Notes: a model not told the origin generated them from the sequence alone. Positions 44,111 to 55,600 are shown, counted from the first letter of the stretch. The stretch: DNA of 64,000 nt from Massospora cicadina (GCA_022478985.1 JAKSZP010012154.1:1-64000); one strand, 5' to 3'. Numbers and translations are program-made.

Positions 44111-46900
44111 ACATATTTGATCTTTATTGCTTAAATGTAATAAATAACTGTGACATTATCAACCATAAATGAATAAAATTTGTTTAACATTATGTTTAAA
44201 AAACTATATCTCAGATGACTTATAAATCAGAGAAAGTATTTCTCTAGTATATAGTAAGTTAAACTCCTTAATAATGAACATTAAGGTTATCAGATAAAAT
44301 AAGTACTTAAAATAGATAACATCTATATTTTCTAAGTAGCAACTCTTGCCTTATGACTAGTAATTAATCAGTGCTGCCCTGTAAGTTTCTTGTGGTGAGC
44401 CTCCACCTAGAACTACTTTTTGCCACCTAAGTAGCCACAGGAAGGATCTTTGAACTTAAACACTATCAAATAGCTAATCTTCCCACAATTCTGACTCTCC
44501 ACCTTACTCGCTTCCAAACGCCTGTATCCAAAATCACTATCCCCTTTTCATCCCACTTATCATTTTTGTTTCATATGGTTCCCTTTTCTAATAAGCTGAC
44601 AAGGAGACAAATAAGCTGGATACTTTCACTTTTTCACCAAAAATTCTATTATTATTTTCTTTAATGCGCTATCTTTACCCTAGATTTAATACTGAGGTAG
44701 CTGCTGCAGTGGCGTAGCTGAAAAAATTTACTCATAGAAACAATCATGCTTTATTTATAATCTTACCTCAGACACCATTCTTGTGACACAATTTACAAAC
44801 CCCTTATTATACCTTTCTCCTAAAGTATAATACATTAGTTATGTATAGGTACTCTATGTAAATAAATAAACCTTAACTTTAGTTTAGAAGTAATATATTA
44901 CCTGCCTTAAAGCTCCTCTTGGTACTGGCCACCATACACCACTCCATCCAAATATTGTAAGGTTCCAGGACCCAACTACTAAGCTGAAGAGAACCTTACA
45001 TTCCTTTAGAACGAAAAAGTATGTCAACCCTAAGGTTTTCCTCTTATCCGTCTCACTGATCTAGGGCATACCCTAGATATAGATGGGTACCAGCTGTCCC
45101 ATATTTGCCCTTCACAACTCATACTCCAATCTTCCAGGCCCAAATTAACTAACAGTCTGAATCTACAGAATAATACTTTCAGATAATTATCTAGTTTTAA
45201 ATAGATTTTAGGAGTCTTATTAGAGCATTGCAAGGCTATAATTTCTCCCCAGCATAGGTTAAAACAGGGCTCCCTAATTGTGAAAAAAATTATACCTGGG
45301 GTATCCCCAAATAAAACAACTAATTACGTACAAACTGCATATGTTCTATCTCAAGCAAAAAAGGTAAGCATCAGGATTAAATTCTCAAAATTGATTAACC
45401 AAAAAGCAAAATTCAACATTAATAATGAAGATTGTTTATCTCTAAAACAGAGTCAATCAATTGTGATTGCAATCCATCATCAGGATAAGCTGTTTAAATC
45501 CCCATGCAGATTTATTAAAGTTAATGATATCCCAATTTGTGACATCATTATTTGTCTAAGCCTCCCCTCCCATTTGTTAATCCTAAAGCCCTGAACCCTG
45601 AAAATGGTAAGGTTTTGTGCTATTTTTTTTACCTTATTACCCATATAAAACTATCCTAAAACTTTTAAAATTCAATATCTTTTTATTAAATTTGATTAAA
45701 AGTCGCAGTTCCTGATGTTACAACGTTTGAAGCTATACAAAGGTCTCACTTATTTGTCCCAATAAAGGAAACTTTAGTGGCAGTTCAACAAGATAGCTAA
45801 AAAAGCACCCCATCATGACAAGGAACCTCACCCCCTCCCGCTTACTAAAACCTGATAAGTCACAGCTCAGTCTTCTGTTCATGCTGATTTAAAAATGAAG
45901 GACCCAACTTCACAGGTTGGTATACCTTAGCACACACTTATCCTAAAAGATTTGTACCATATGTTATCACTTTCACTCTTATAAGCAAACACTTATTATA
46001 GAATTTGGGATGTGATAAAAAGTTTCTTCTAATTGCCAGGTGTATTTTACTTAAAATATACTAAAATTTCTTTCCAATATTCCGTTGACCCTCCTACTTA
46101 AAAAACCCTTTCTTTGATCCAATACCTTCATTTTGTGGAACTTTACTTTACCCCCATCCTCATCCTACAAATACTATTAACTTTTTAACCTATTTATTAA
46201 TTATCAGATGATCGCTGTTTCCAACTCTGCCTGTTATATATAGAAAATGTCAGGATAGCTAATCAATAATCCAAACTTTTTTTAATTAACACATACAAAT
46301 CATTATCTTCTTTGATGTAAAAATTGAATAGAACAATAAAATATAGCGCTTATAAAATGATTAAATAGAGTGTCTGTGCATCTAACTATCAATCTTAGTA
46401 AAATTTGGCCATTTCCTAATGTTTTGTGACGCTAATTTTACTTCTATTTACTCTAATTAAAGTACCAAGGTGCTACCTTTTGTTTGAATCACCAGCTCGC
46501 AATCAGTGATCTTAAAGCAGCTGATTATTACCCACTTCAATGAGCTGTCTATATTTTTTAGTATTGTATAAATCAAACTTAAAGGAGGAATTAATCATGT
46601 TTATTAGATTATATGTGGGCCCCAAGGGCCTGAGTTGAGAAAAGGGGAGGAAGGAGGTGCTGTTAAATATAGTGGATCTATTGTACCTGAGTGATGCTGT
46701 ATTAATGACTGACTTAGTAAGGGAAACGCCACAGTGCAGATCTTCACGGCTATCTCAAAGTGTACCTGAAAAGGGGTGATTATTCATGGCAAGGTCATAA
46801 TCTGTGATTTAAAGGCCTCACATAGGAAGGAGCTATAAATAATTCAGATAGCCAAGATTTATAATAGGAAACTTAGGGGTTAGTGGAATCAAGTTAAGTA
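44111..46900. other. AT-rich stretch, one unassigned ORF
   Basis: No gene is recognisable. A 104-aa plus ORF (45280-45594) reads VSPNKTTNYVQTAYVLSQAK and later CDIIICLSLPSH, perhaps a retroelement protease or spacer relic, but I see no catalytic motif. TGTCAGGATAG at 46249 resembles a Gypsy-1-type LTR start, with no partner end found. Confidence 0.3.
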
Positions 46901-47043
46901 CTTACTAAACATCATGTCTTAAACTAGGCGCCTAGACAATAGCTAGCTTGTAGAGGTGCACAGACCCTAGGTAAGAACGCAGCGATACCTGAACAAGTGA
47001 AAGGTGATTAAGGTGGAAGTGTGATGAACGGGGTCCTTCCACA

Positions 47044-47304
47044 TTGCCACAAAAACAGTTGGGCAAGAGGGCCCAGGTGAGGGCACACAAACATGAGAGG
47101 GATGCTGTGGTTAGGTCCTTCATTCATTGGCTTGATGAGCGGTTGAGGTACCCTTGGAACACAGTGAGGAATGATGCTCACACTGAGGAGGACGGTCTGT
47201 CCCCCAGAGAGAGCATACAGGTAGGCGACTGCTCTGTCAAAAATATGAGGAATGCTCCATTTTCTTTTCTCAAAATCCTGGGTTTACCTCCAAAATCTGA
47301 ATAA
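47044..47304 (+). CDS. Unrecognised 86-aa ORF, doubtful
   Basis: An open frame rich in Arg, His and Glu (KRAQVRAHKHERDAVVRSF, then WLDERLRYPW). It has no family motif, no ribosomal or promoter context, and sits in a repeat-rich area beside LINE debris. It may be chance or a fragment of a retroelement. Confidence 0.15.
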   Translation: MPQKQLGKRAQVRAHKHERDAVVRSFIHWLDERLRYPWNTVRNDAHTEEDGLSPRESIQVGDCSVKNMRNAPFSFLKILGLPPKSE

Positions 47305-47654
47305 ATGATTTCACAATTTCAAAATTTATTTTTTGATTTTTGGGGTTTCATTTATATGTATTAGTAGACGAAGTTGTTCTAAACACCTTCACTTGGTTGT
47401 TTTTATATTATGGAATGGGGGATATGGGGAAATTTGTTCCCATGGAGTCCGCAGGCAGTGGACTATTTGTAGCCTATTTCAAGAATCTCAGCCTCCAATA
47501 TTTCCATTTAGGCCCATTATAGACCATTAATTAGGTACCCATGGCATTATGGAAACTTTTCCGCATATATTTTCATTTGTTGGGGACAAATCAGAGCTCA
47601 GCATTCTCATGTCAACCTTATCACAAAAATTTTTATTTTTGGGATAATTCAGCC

Positions 47655-47910
47655 TGGCAGCCCCTGATTCGTTAGCTGCCCTTCGCTGTGGCTCTCTATA
47701 TTCTCATTTAGCAATGGATTCGGCTTGGCAGCTCCTGATTCGCTGAGCTGCCTGATGCCATGGTTATCAATGTTTCCACTTTTGGTATAATTCAGCTTGG
47801 CAGCTTCTGATTTGCTGAGCTGCCCAATGCCATGGTTCTCAATGCTTCCACTTTTGGCATAATTCAGCTTGGCAGCCCCTGATTCGCTGGGCTGCCCTTT
47901 GCTGTTGTCA
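47655..47910. repeat. 72-bp tandem repeat (3.5 copies) with internal hairpins
   Basis: Units start at 47655, 47726, 47798 and 47870 (spacing 71, 72, 72). Length in multiples of three keeps a minus-strand frame open (47649-47915, 88 aa) with a 24-residue period: GQLSKSEAAKLNYTKSGNID and variants. Each unit opens with an inverted repeat around GATTCGCTGA. Unit 2 pairs GGCAGCTC with GAGCTGCC, and unit 4 pairs GGCAGCCC with GGGCTGCC. It lies just downstream of the LINE-3 C-terminal region on the same strand, so it may belong to that element. Confidence 0.8.
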
Positions 47911-47919
47911 TTCACATTG

Positions 47920-49610
47920 TTTCATTCATTAGACTTTGGGTTGGTGGCCTTTGATTGGGCCAGTTTCCATTTACATCAACCATTGCCACCTTTGCTCCAA
48001 GGTCTAGTAGATTTGTTGGCATCTGATTTGTCAGAATGCCATTTATGAGGTCATTGTTCTTGAACCCTAAGCTTTTATTAATGTTATCCACATTATTAGG
48101 AGCCCCAATCCCCGCCTTAGGGGGTTGTGGCTATGTGGTGGTCAGGCAGCGCCTTGACCGTCACAGGAAGACATTGATCCATACAGTGGTGCAGCTCCAG
48201 TCTTAAAAGATAGAACCAGTGCAATTTTCTGTCCTATATGAGTAATGGAGTACTTCCCCCCAAAAGGTATTAGATCCTATGCCAAATAGGATGGGTTAGT
48301 TTGCGTTATGAAAGAGCCTCTTGAGGCCAATTTTGGTAGGGAGGAAAGATCTCAAGGAGCCCCAGATGGATAGAAAAACTTTCTTGGAATCAGTTACTTT
48401 AAGACAACTTGTATATTTTTTACAATTGCATGGTGACGTGTGGATGAGGCCAGGTTTATCCCATCTGTAAGATAAGGCATAAGATGGTCGCACGCCTACC
48501 CACTTAAGGGCTAGGAGGGCCTGGTTCCAATGAAGAACAAGGAGGTTTGAGGTGATGGTCTTTCTAATTGATGAGCCAATCTTCTTTTTAGGTTGTCAAT
48601 GCTCTAAGAAGTTTCAGAGAAGCCATACATTTTTTCAGAAGGTTGGCCCCATCGGTTCACCTAAACTATGTCCCATCAGACAATCAATGTATGATTTTGA
48701 GGTAGATTGAGATGTCTGGGACCATGAATCCTGTAGTCTTGGCCCCATTCTCTTCATTATTGTACAATGGTTGGTCTGAGATGTAGTCGAATTTTTGAGC
48801 CCCTGATCCACAAGTAGAAGATGTTTTTAAGGGGAAGATGTAGGTGAGGAACTAGGACTTGGAATAAAGAACAAGTTAGCCATCAGTCCCATTCCTGCGG
48901 GGTAATGTTCTGCATTTCCAGCTGGAGTTACTGGAGTTCACTGTATCAAGGAAGTTTTCTTGTTGTGCTTAATAGCAGCTCCCAGGTGATCAGTAAGGAG
49001 GTCCATGTAGCAAAAGATGCCATGTGTGGATTTAAGGCCAAATGGTGGGGGAAGATGGGGAAGCTAGCCTGTACTACCTTTGTCTTGGTTTATTACCTTA
49101 GCGTTTGACGCCTTGGTGTACCTCTCAAGAGTCATTGAAACGATGATTTCATCCTCAGAGAAGCCTAACGCGATGGTATTGCCATCTACAAAGTCCAAAG
49201 TGTAGGTGTGGAGCCCTTTTGGACTAGGTTCTCCCCCAGCTTGTCATGTAAGGAAATTGAGAGGATGTCAAGGTAGTATTGATGAGGATAGGGCTCAGTG
49301 GGTCCCTTTGCTGGAGACATTGTCTGACCAGTACTGCCTCTGTAAAACTCATTGATGCTAGGACTCTGGTGTGTAACTGGTTTCATAGTGCCAATATCCA
49401 ACGCCTAGCCATAAAGGAAGATGTAAATGGGAAAAGAAATTAGTAACAAACTCCAAGCCACCAAATTTTAACATCCTTCATATCTAGGATGGTCATAATG
49501 GGCACAAATTACAATTTCGTGAAGTTGGGGAAGAACCCACAGTCTTGACCTGAATTGGATTGTCCCCTCCGCCAACAAACAATGGGTCCATATAAGAGCT
49601 GGAAATAAAA
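47920..49610 (-). pseudogene. LINE-3: RT and C-terminal relic of a different LINE
   Basis: On the minus strand the text reads GRGSTGQTMSPAKGPTEP-type (near 49320), then YYLDILSISLHDKLGE, then TYTLDFVDGNTIALGFSEDE. The catalytic box is FVDG at 49181-49192, where family members have two Asp. KASNAK and LALNPH segments follow, as in the RT thumb. Near 48500-48200 it reads SIWGSLRSFLPTKIGLKRLF and PILFGIGS, then TENCTG, a C-terminal domain. It differs from LINE-1/LINE-2. It is heavily decayed; 5' parts are replaced by the TRIM at 49618. Confidence 0.7.
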
Positions 49611-49617
49611 GCTGGTC

Positions 49618-49690
49618 TGTCAGGCTTCGCCCTCATCTGAATTAATCCTCTTACTATAGGTTTGACTCATTAATATCTAATTAATAGTGA
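49618..49690 (+). repeat. TRIM left LTR, first part
   Basis: TGTCAGGCTTCGCCCTC at 49618 through ATTAATAGTGA at 49690 aligns with the start of the right LTR (52086 onward). Confidence 0.75.
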
Positions 49691-50840
49691 AATACCTGTG
49701 CTTTGCTATGGTGTTTAAAAAGTACCAGATAATTCTAAATTAATTTAGTTTATACTGGTAGATAGCCATCAATAAGTTCAGAAATCATTAAACCTATTGA
49801 ATATTTAATCTCCAACCACTTGTCCAAAACTAATTAAACCTGCCAAATTAACTAAACCATCAATCACTTACCTGAAACTATAGATCCTATAAAATCAGGC
49901 AAAAATGAACTACTACTCAGCAAAAACCTATTGTTGAATTTACAAATCAGCCAAAGGCTACCAAGAAGTTAGCAAAACCTGTGAAACTATTGAATTAATG
50001 AATATGAAAATGCTCAGCCAAATTGCTTTATAAATACAATTAGAGAAAATATAAGTTTTAGATTCTGTATGAAACTAATATTAAAATTCATATGATTTTA
50101 TTAAAAATTGGTATAATCTATCCCCAAACTTTTTTAAGTACTTTTAAAAAGTTTAGTGATTTTTGATTTGTTTGTTAATGATATAATACATCTTATATAA
50201 ATATATAAACAGAAAAAACTTTTTTAACCAAAAGTTTAGGCTAATTATTGATGCTCAGTTTAGCACAGAATTGTTTGTGGGTTTAAAGTTTACCTGAAGA
50301 TCATAATCAATAATTTTTCTAAATTGGTAGATTGATATCAATAAAATTGATAAATAAAATTATCTAAATATAAAATTATCAACCACTCAGTCAAAACCAA
50401 TTAAACTTATCAAATTAACTATAACTTCAACCATTTACCTGAAACCATTGAGCCCATCAAATCAATCAAAATACCAGCCACCCAGCTGTAACCAATTAAC
50501 TTATCAAATCAACTAATCTCCAACTGCTTGCTAAATCTATCAAGCTTATTAATCAGCCCAAAACCACCAACCGCTTGGCAAAACCATCTAAACTATCAAA
50601 ATAACAAAATATTAAGTTTCTCAGCTGTAACAATATATTGATTTCCAATAAAACATATAAAATTTTAACTTTTTAAATATAAAACATTTTATTTTGTTAT
50701 AAAAATTAAAAATCTGGCTTTGAGGTGCTCACGGACCCCATCCCGCTCACCTATATCCAAATCTTCAAAGTTCTACATGCTGTAGTTTTGTCTGGGCATC
50801 GTGTACACACACACATACACACTTGCTTTTATTGATATAG
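49691..50840 (+). mobile_element. Family Y copy 2: RTE-like non-autonomous insertion
   Basis: It starts AATACCTGTGCTTTGCTATG and ends with a CA-rich microsatellite followed by TTGCTTTTATTGATATAG. It splits the TRIM LTR. ATATCTAATTAATAG (49673-49687) and ATATAGATTAATTGA (50835-50849) are a plausible imperfect duplication. The interior is AT-rich and holds several degenerate units of about 45 bp around CCAACCACTTGTCC-like cores, plus a GC-richer end near 50710-50790. The two ends resemble non-autonomous RTE-type families in animals; that is from general knowledge and needs a search. Confidence 0.55.
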
Positions 50841-51386
50841 ATTAATTGATGCCAAGTTGTGCTTCTCATTAACTTTATTTAACCTAACTCAATGTATTAG
50901 AGAACTCTTCTTGTTGATACCTACTAATAACTTAATGATTTATCTGTTCTAAATCCATTGAGTATTAAATCCAATAGTGTTATTTTAGCTTTACAATTAC
51001 TGAAGACTTAAGCCAATGATGATCAAAACTTTTAATTATTTACTATATAAGAATCTTTATTTGTATTTTATTGGCAACCAAAGATAACAGTTTTCGCTAA
51101 GATAGACTATCTATTGCTTAAAAACTTCCTTATTTACCTTCTACTGATTTACCTTTTACAACTTCTGCATATCTATTTTCTGCTTAACCTTAACACTCTA
51201 TCTAAACTCACATTTAGCCTTGAAGTACTATTAATACTCAAGGTTTTATTCTAGTAGATATCATTTCTTATAAACTCTATTAGTCCTATTATAGGGTTTC
51301 TGACACTTGGGCTTACTAACCAACTAGACACTTTCAGGCCCTGCTGCAACATAAAGTATGGCAAGATTTGATCCCACTTCCTGACA
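50841..51386 (+). repeat. TRIM left LTR, second part
   Basis: From ATTAATTGATGCCAAGTTGT to CCTGACA (51380-51386). It aligns with 52150-52684; shared blocks include TGGCAACCAAAG, TAACAGTTTTC and CTCTATCTAAACTCA. Confidence 0.8.
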
Positions 51387-51390
51387 TAAT

Positions 51391-51406
51391 TGGTGCTTTC
51401 TGTTAG
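51391..51406 (+). other. TRIM primer-binding site
   Basis: TGGTGCTTTCTGTTAG begins 4 bp after the left LTR. Its first seven bases equal those of the Gypsy-M PBS. Confidence 0.55.
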
Positions 51407-51480
51407 TTGCCCCTCAATTCCCCATGTAAACTACATCCCAGGGAGGAGGAGGAGCAATCACTACACTGGGCCTCGAAACA

Positions 51481-51627
51481 GGATAAACTATCCTAGGCCT
51501 CTGCACCAGCTGTCAAGCAGTCAAGCCTAGGATAAACTACCTTGGACCTCTGCACCAGATGCCAAGCAGTCAAGTCCAGGATGAACTACCCTGGCCCCTG
51601 CTCAATTTTCAAGCGCTCAAACTAAGA
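51481..51627 (+). repeat. 49-bp tandem repeat in TRIM interior (3 units)
   Basis: Units begin GGATAAACTATCCT (51481), GGATAAACTACCTT (51530) and GGATGAACTACCCT (51579), each followed by a CTCTGCACCAG-type and a CAAGCAGTCAAG-type block; the third unit is the most diverged. Spacing is exactly 49 bp. Confidence 0.8.
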
Positions 51628-52085
51628 TGAATATATTAGGATGAGGTGGAGCGACACATTTTGATCTAATTTTTTATGGAGCCAATCATGCTAGGGTTAA
51701 TCCCCAATGCCAGCACCTTCTGCCAAGAACCTTTCTGGGCCACTCCCTGATGCTGGATAGCACTGCTGATGACCTTTCTGGGGATAATCCCTAATGCCAA
51801 CAATCACTGCCAATGGTTTTTTCAAATAGGCCTGCATTTAGTTGCCCGCCACCTATGTTCAGGCCATTGACTAACTCTGATGACTCCTTCTAGCAGATCT
51901 CTTTATTGTGTCCACAACAACTACCTTTGGCCAATACAACCCCAGCTATTTTTGGATCTCTCATTAGTTACACAAAAACCATTAGCACCAGAATCTTAAC
52001 TGCTTATTTTATTATAGCAAACTACGCCTAAGGAATCTGATGACCCCGTCTTGGCTTTTTACTCTAGCTGAGGATTAAAGGGGTT

Positions 52086-52684
52086 TGTCAGGATTTGCCC
52101 TCTTTTGGGTGAAGCCTCTTATTAGGGGTTCAATTCATTTATATCTAATTATTAGTGAGTGCCAAGTTGTGACCCTCATTAATTTGAGTTGATATAACAC
52201 AAAATTATTTGGGATCATCCCCAATATTTATTGTTAGTAATTCAAGTGTTTTATCTGTTCTAAAACTGTCATAAATTGATCCTTATAATTTTTCTAGTTT
52301 TACAAATACTGGCGATTTAAGCCGAGATACTTCCTTTAGTTATTTATTATTTATGCATCACAATTATACTGGCAACCAAAGCTAACAGTTTTCACTAAGC
52401 TAGAGTATCTATCCTTTAGTAATTTTTATCGCCTTCTACTCATTTACCTTCAACTACCCTCTGCTTATCTACCTTCCACTTATCATAAATACTCTATCTA
52501 AACTCATTTTTAGCTCTTAAATACTATAAATACCTCAAGGCTCTATTTCAATAAATATCATATCTCATATACTTTATTATCCTTATTGTAGCTTTTCTGC
52601 ACTTAGGGCTTAGTAACCCATTGGGCCCTTCAGGGCCCTGATACAACATAAGTAACAGTCAGAAATGATATCCACATCCTGAAA
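52086..52684 (+). repeat. TRIM right LTR (about 600 bp)
   Basis: Starts TGTCAGGATTTGCCC after AGGATTAAAGGGGTT, and ends near TCCTGAAA at 52684. It is homologous to 49618-49690 plus 50841-51386. Confidence 0.8.
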
Positions 52685-52799
52685 TGTCAAACAGCTCCAA
52701 CATTTCAAGCAGGACGTTTTACTCGCCAATACCCAAAAGATTAAAGGCACATCTGGGGCCTAGTTTTTCACCAAAATTGCGGGAGGAGCAATAATGAAG

Positions 52800-54130
52800 A
52801 TCTGGGCTAGAGTATTTAATGTGGTTAGCTCCTGCTTGTACTTCTTCATTGGACTGAAAGCAGTGTTTTAACTCAACAAATTGGGGAGGCATTTAAGGCA
52901 CGTTTGATGATCTCATAATTGAAGTTAAAACTGAAGAGGTCGCTATGCATCAATCCTGATGATGTGCCAGTTTTTACAGTTTCCAGGAATACATAAGATC
53001 CTAATGATCCATCTGCATATTTACATCATGCTGCGCGACCTGAAGAAGGTATTACCTGCGGGTAAGCGACCATGCCATGGTGGCAAACTCCTTATTATAG
53101 ATGGCCTGTATTGATTTAATAAATCAAACTTGCACGAAAATAAGTGACCATATGTTTCATCCTGTTGTACACTTGAAGAAGCGCTGCCCCCTTGGTAGCT
53201 GATGAGGCGTTACACTCTACAATAAAAGGTTTGGTAGGGTCAGGATGTTTTAGAATAGAGGCGCCAAAAACACTTCCTTGATGGCATCAATCACCTATTG
53301 TCAATCCTCCATCCATTGGAACAGAAAACTTTACCATAAAGGTGTGCAGCGATGCAGCCAGCTGGGAGAGGGTGGGGAAAAGTTCTCAAAATATGTTCAT
53401 ATCCAAGAAACTTTGCACCTACTTCTGAGTGGTAAAGTAGGCCACTCAAGGAGTGTTTTGAGCTTGATGGGATAAACATGTAACTGTTCGTCAGGACCAA
53501 GTTGCCTAGAAAGTTGCCTCCTCCCTGAAAAACTCACATTTAGAGGGTTTTCATAAAGGCCCACCCCTTTGCAAAGCAGCCAGCACTGCCTCTAGTTCTT
53601 CTCATGCTTCTCAAAAGTAGTGGAATGCACAAGAATATCATCAATATATGCCACCGCATAGGTAAACTAAAGGTCGCCTGGAATGTCATTGATCATATGC
53701 TAGAACATGGCCAGAGCGTTCTTATATCCAAAAGGTATCACGCGGAACTTGAAGTCCCCCTTCTGGTATAAATCGCCATAAGCCATATCTTTCCTTCTGC
53801 CATACAAATTTGGTTGAATGCATTCATTAAATTGAGCCTTGAAAACACCTGGGATTTTTAATCACCTGGCTAATTGTCTGCTTGAGTGGGAGGGATATGG
53901 ATCATGTATGGTAATATTGTTTAGATATTCATAGCCATGTTGGTATTTAATGTTCCATCAACCTTCTGAGCAAAACTATGGGGAAAGTGATAGGAGAAAA
54001 TTTTTGAACACTCACCCTTTTTTTATAATATCCTCTAACCACATTTCCAGAGCCTTGTCCTCCTGCTTCTTGTAGGGATACAAGGGACGGTTGATGTTAA
54101 GCACATTCATTATCAAGTAAAAGACAAGTT
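52800..54130 (-). pseudogene. Gypsy-4 reverse transcriptase and RNase H remnant
   Basis: Fingers near 54110-54030: NRPLYPYKKQEDKALEMWLE. Palm: GDLYQKGDFKFRVIPFGYKN and then AVAYIDDILVHSTTFEKH; the YIDD box is at 53637-53648 and intact. The thumb and tether are broken, with a FLGYEHIL segment in the frame 53291-53500. RNase H begins near 53245 with HPDPTKPFIVECNAS, where family members have an Asp in place of the Cys-Asn pair. Many stops. A tiny retroposed insert lies upstream at 54164-54183. Confidence 0.75.
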
Positions 54131-54150
54131 ATATTATAATGGGGTAAAGG

Positions 54151-54196
54151 CGGCTAGCCTTTTTTTAGTACTAGATGGTCCCGCGGCTAGCCTTTT
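54151..54196 (-). mobile_element. Minimal 20-bp retroposed tail with 13-bp duplication
   Basis: CGGCTAGCCTTTT occurs at 54151-54163 and again at 54184-54196. Between them lie only 20 bp, which on the minus strand read CGGGACCATCTAGTACTAAA, matching the family X 3' end. This is the pattern of an extremely 5'-truncated LINE-mediated insertion into Gypsy-4. Confidence 0.6.
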
Positions 54197-54489
54197 CTAG
54201 ATTTCTAAATTTTTATGTCCCATCAACGCCGGCGGAAAATTGGGTGGAAGGCCACTGAGAGAAGGAATTGACGTAATGGAAGCTACACCTCATTCCAACA
54301 TGAACATATCAATGAGGGGAAACTCCCCTCACAACTGGATATTTGAAAAGGATAAAATGTTCAGGTCCAGGTTGATATTAACCTGTTGCTGACGCCACCA
54401 ACTCACACTCAGAATGACAAGGAATAGTAGATATGGCACCGCGGCAAACTAATCACAAAAAAACTGGTACATTAAAAATTGTACTGAAC

Positions 54490-54640
54490 GCCATATATTA
54501 TATTAAGCCATTGGAGTGGAGAATGTACCCAACAATAACGCACCCACTTCAAGGTCCAAATCTAAATCTTGCGCTAGTTTCAAACTTATAAAGTTCCCCG
54601 CAGCTCCCATGTCCATGAGAGCCTAAATTGACATTTTGTG
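54490..54640 (-). pseudogene. Gypsy-4 protease remnant
   Basis: On the minus strand ALMDMGAAGNFISLKLAQDL lies at about 54560-54620. The catalytic motif is normally D-S/T-G; here it is D-M-G (54599-54616), so the Asp survives but the flanking residue is changed. The aspartic protease would process Gag-Pol. Confidence 0.65.
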
Positions 54641-54759
54641 TGTACCTGGCTGAATTTCAAGAGGAAACAAAAAGTAGGCAAAATACTATTATTGGCAACA
54701 GCATGGGACAGCACTGGCAGAGAAGTAATTATTTACTGAGTCATCTAGGGGATTGGAAC

Positions 54760-55600
54760 AAGAAGGGAAATGAGTCCTTCAGCGGAAAGAGACTTCTTTA
54801 ATTATCCTTGTTGGGACGCTGAAAACACAGACACCAGAGGATTGACAGGTACCAATTCCTTTATGGGAACCATCTCCCAAGTGGCGCCAGGGAAGGGGAG
54901 TGGAAAGAAACTGGATGAAGAGAGGAAAGAGCATCCTCAGGAACCAAGACGCACACCCCTGGCAGTTGGCCAGTTTAGCCACCTGAGTTAAGGGCAAGGT
55001 GCAAACTGCCATTTTATTCATGATTCCACTCAAATCGCTTCAGTAGGTAACACTGTTGGTACACCTTCTACCCACCTTGCGCACTCTGGAGTGTGGCGCT
55101 GGTAGAAATGGTCACCACAACCACCTGATCCAAAGAACAAAACTGAGATCTCAGGCGGAATGGTTGGCGGAAATAGAATCCAGAGCATCATGGAGTACTG
55201 TAAAAAAATTCCATTGGAAGTCATAGCCCAAGAGCCTAACCCTGGAATTTCTTTTATGAATGTGGGCAGATTGGAAGCTTCTGCGCCAAAATTGAAAAAC
55301 CTTAGGAGGTGAGCCAATATTGAAACGGTGCCTGAAACACCAATGACACCAAAGTAATCAATGGGGTGAAAATTCCTGATTGGGTGGCTGAGTGCAAAAT
55401 CACATACATCCAACTGTGGGGATCCCCTTCAAAAGCGTTTGAAAGCTCTACGCTTTTCTGAGAATCCTTAAGGGATGAGGAAGCCGCCATATTGGCAAAA
55501 AACTGAACCTGCAACACTGTCAGAGCATCCAAAACCTGGTTTGCTACTTCTGAGGAAGGTAAAGACAAGCCCCCCCACTGGATGTATAAGTCCATATGAC
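54760..55600 (-). pseudogene. Gypsy-4 gag remnant
   Basis: The frame 55302-55595 starts the protein with a helical stretch (SEVANQVLDALTVLQVQFFA), then SSSLKDSQKSVELSNAFEG. The text passes to the frame 55030-55413 with VCDFALSHPIRNFHPIDYF and GVIGVSGTVSILAHLLRFF, a gag-like capsid segment. The next frame ends near 54779. FFGSGGCGDHF near 55120 recalls a knuckle but lacks proper Cys spacing. Assigned to gag by position and style. Confidence 0.5.

Larger units (their letters stand above)
49618..52684 (+). mobile_element. Non-autonomous LTR element (TRIM/LARD-like), with nested insertion
   Basis: Two direct repeats with TGTCAGG...CCTGAC(A/-) ends flank only about 700 bp of internal DNA. A PBS (51391) follows the left LTR and a purine tract (about 52070-52085) precedes the right LTR, so orientation is plus. 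The interior encodes no gag or pol and contains a 49-bp tandem repeat. Without the 1.15-kb family Y insertion in the left LTR the element would be about 1.9 kb. Shared termini suggest mobilisation by the Gypsy-1/Gypsy-M lineage. No target-site duplication is convincing. Confidence 0.75.

Noticed and set aside
46249..46300. Possible solo LTR starting TGTCAGGATAG
   Set aside because: No CCTGACA end, polypurine tract or homologous partner was found nearby.
47655..47910. CRISPR array
   Set aside because: Units are contiguous 72-bp tandem copies without unique spacers, in a eukaryotic retroelement context.
50806..50825. CA microsatellite as an independent feature
   Set aside because: It is the 3' part of the family Y insertion, followed by its TTATTGATATAG end.
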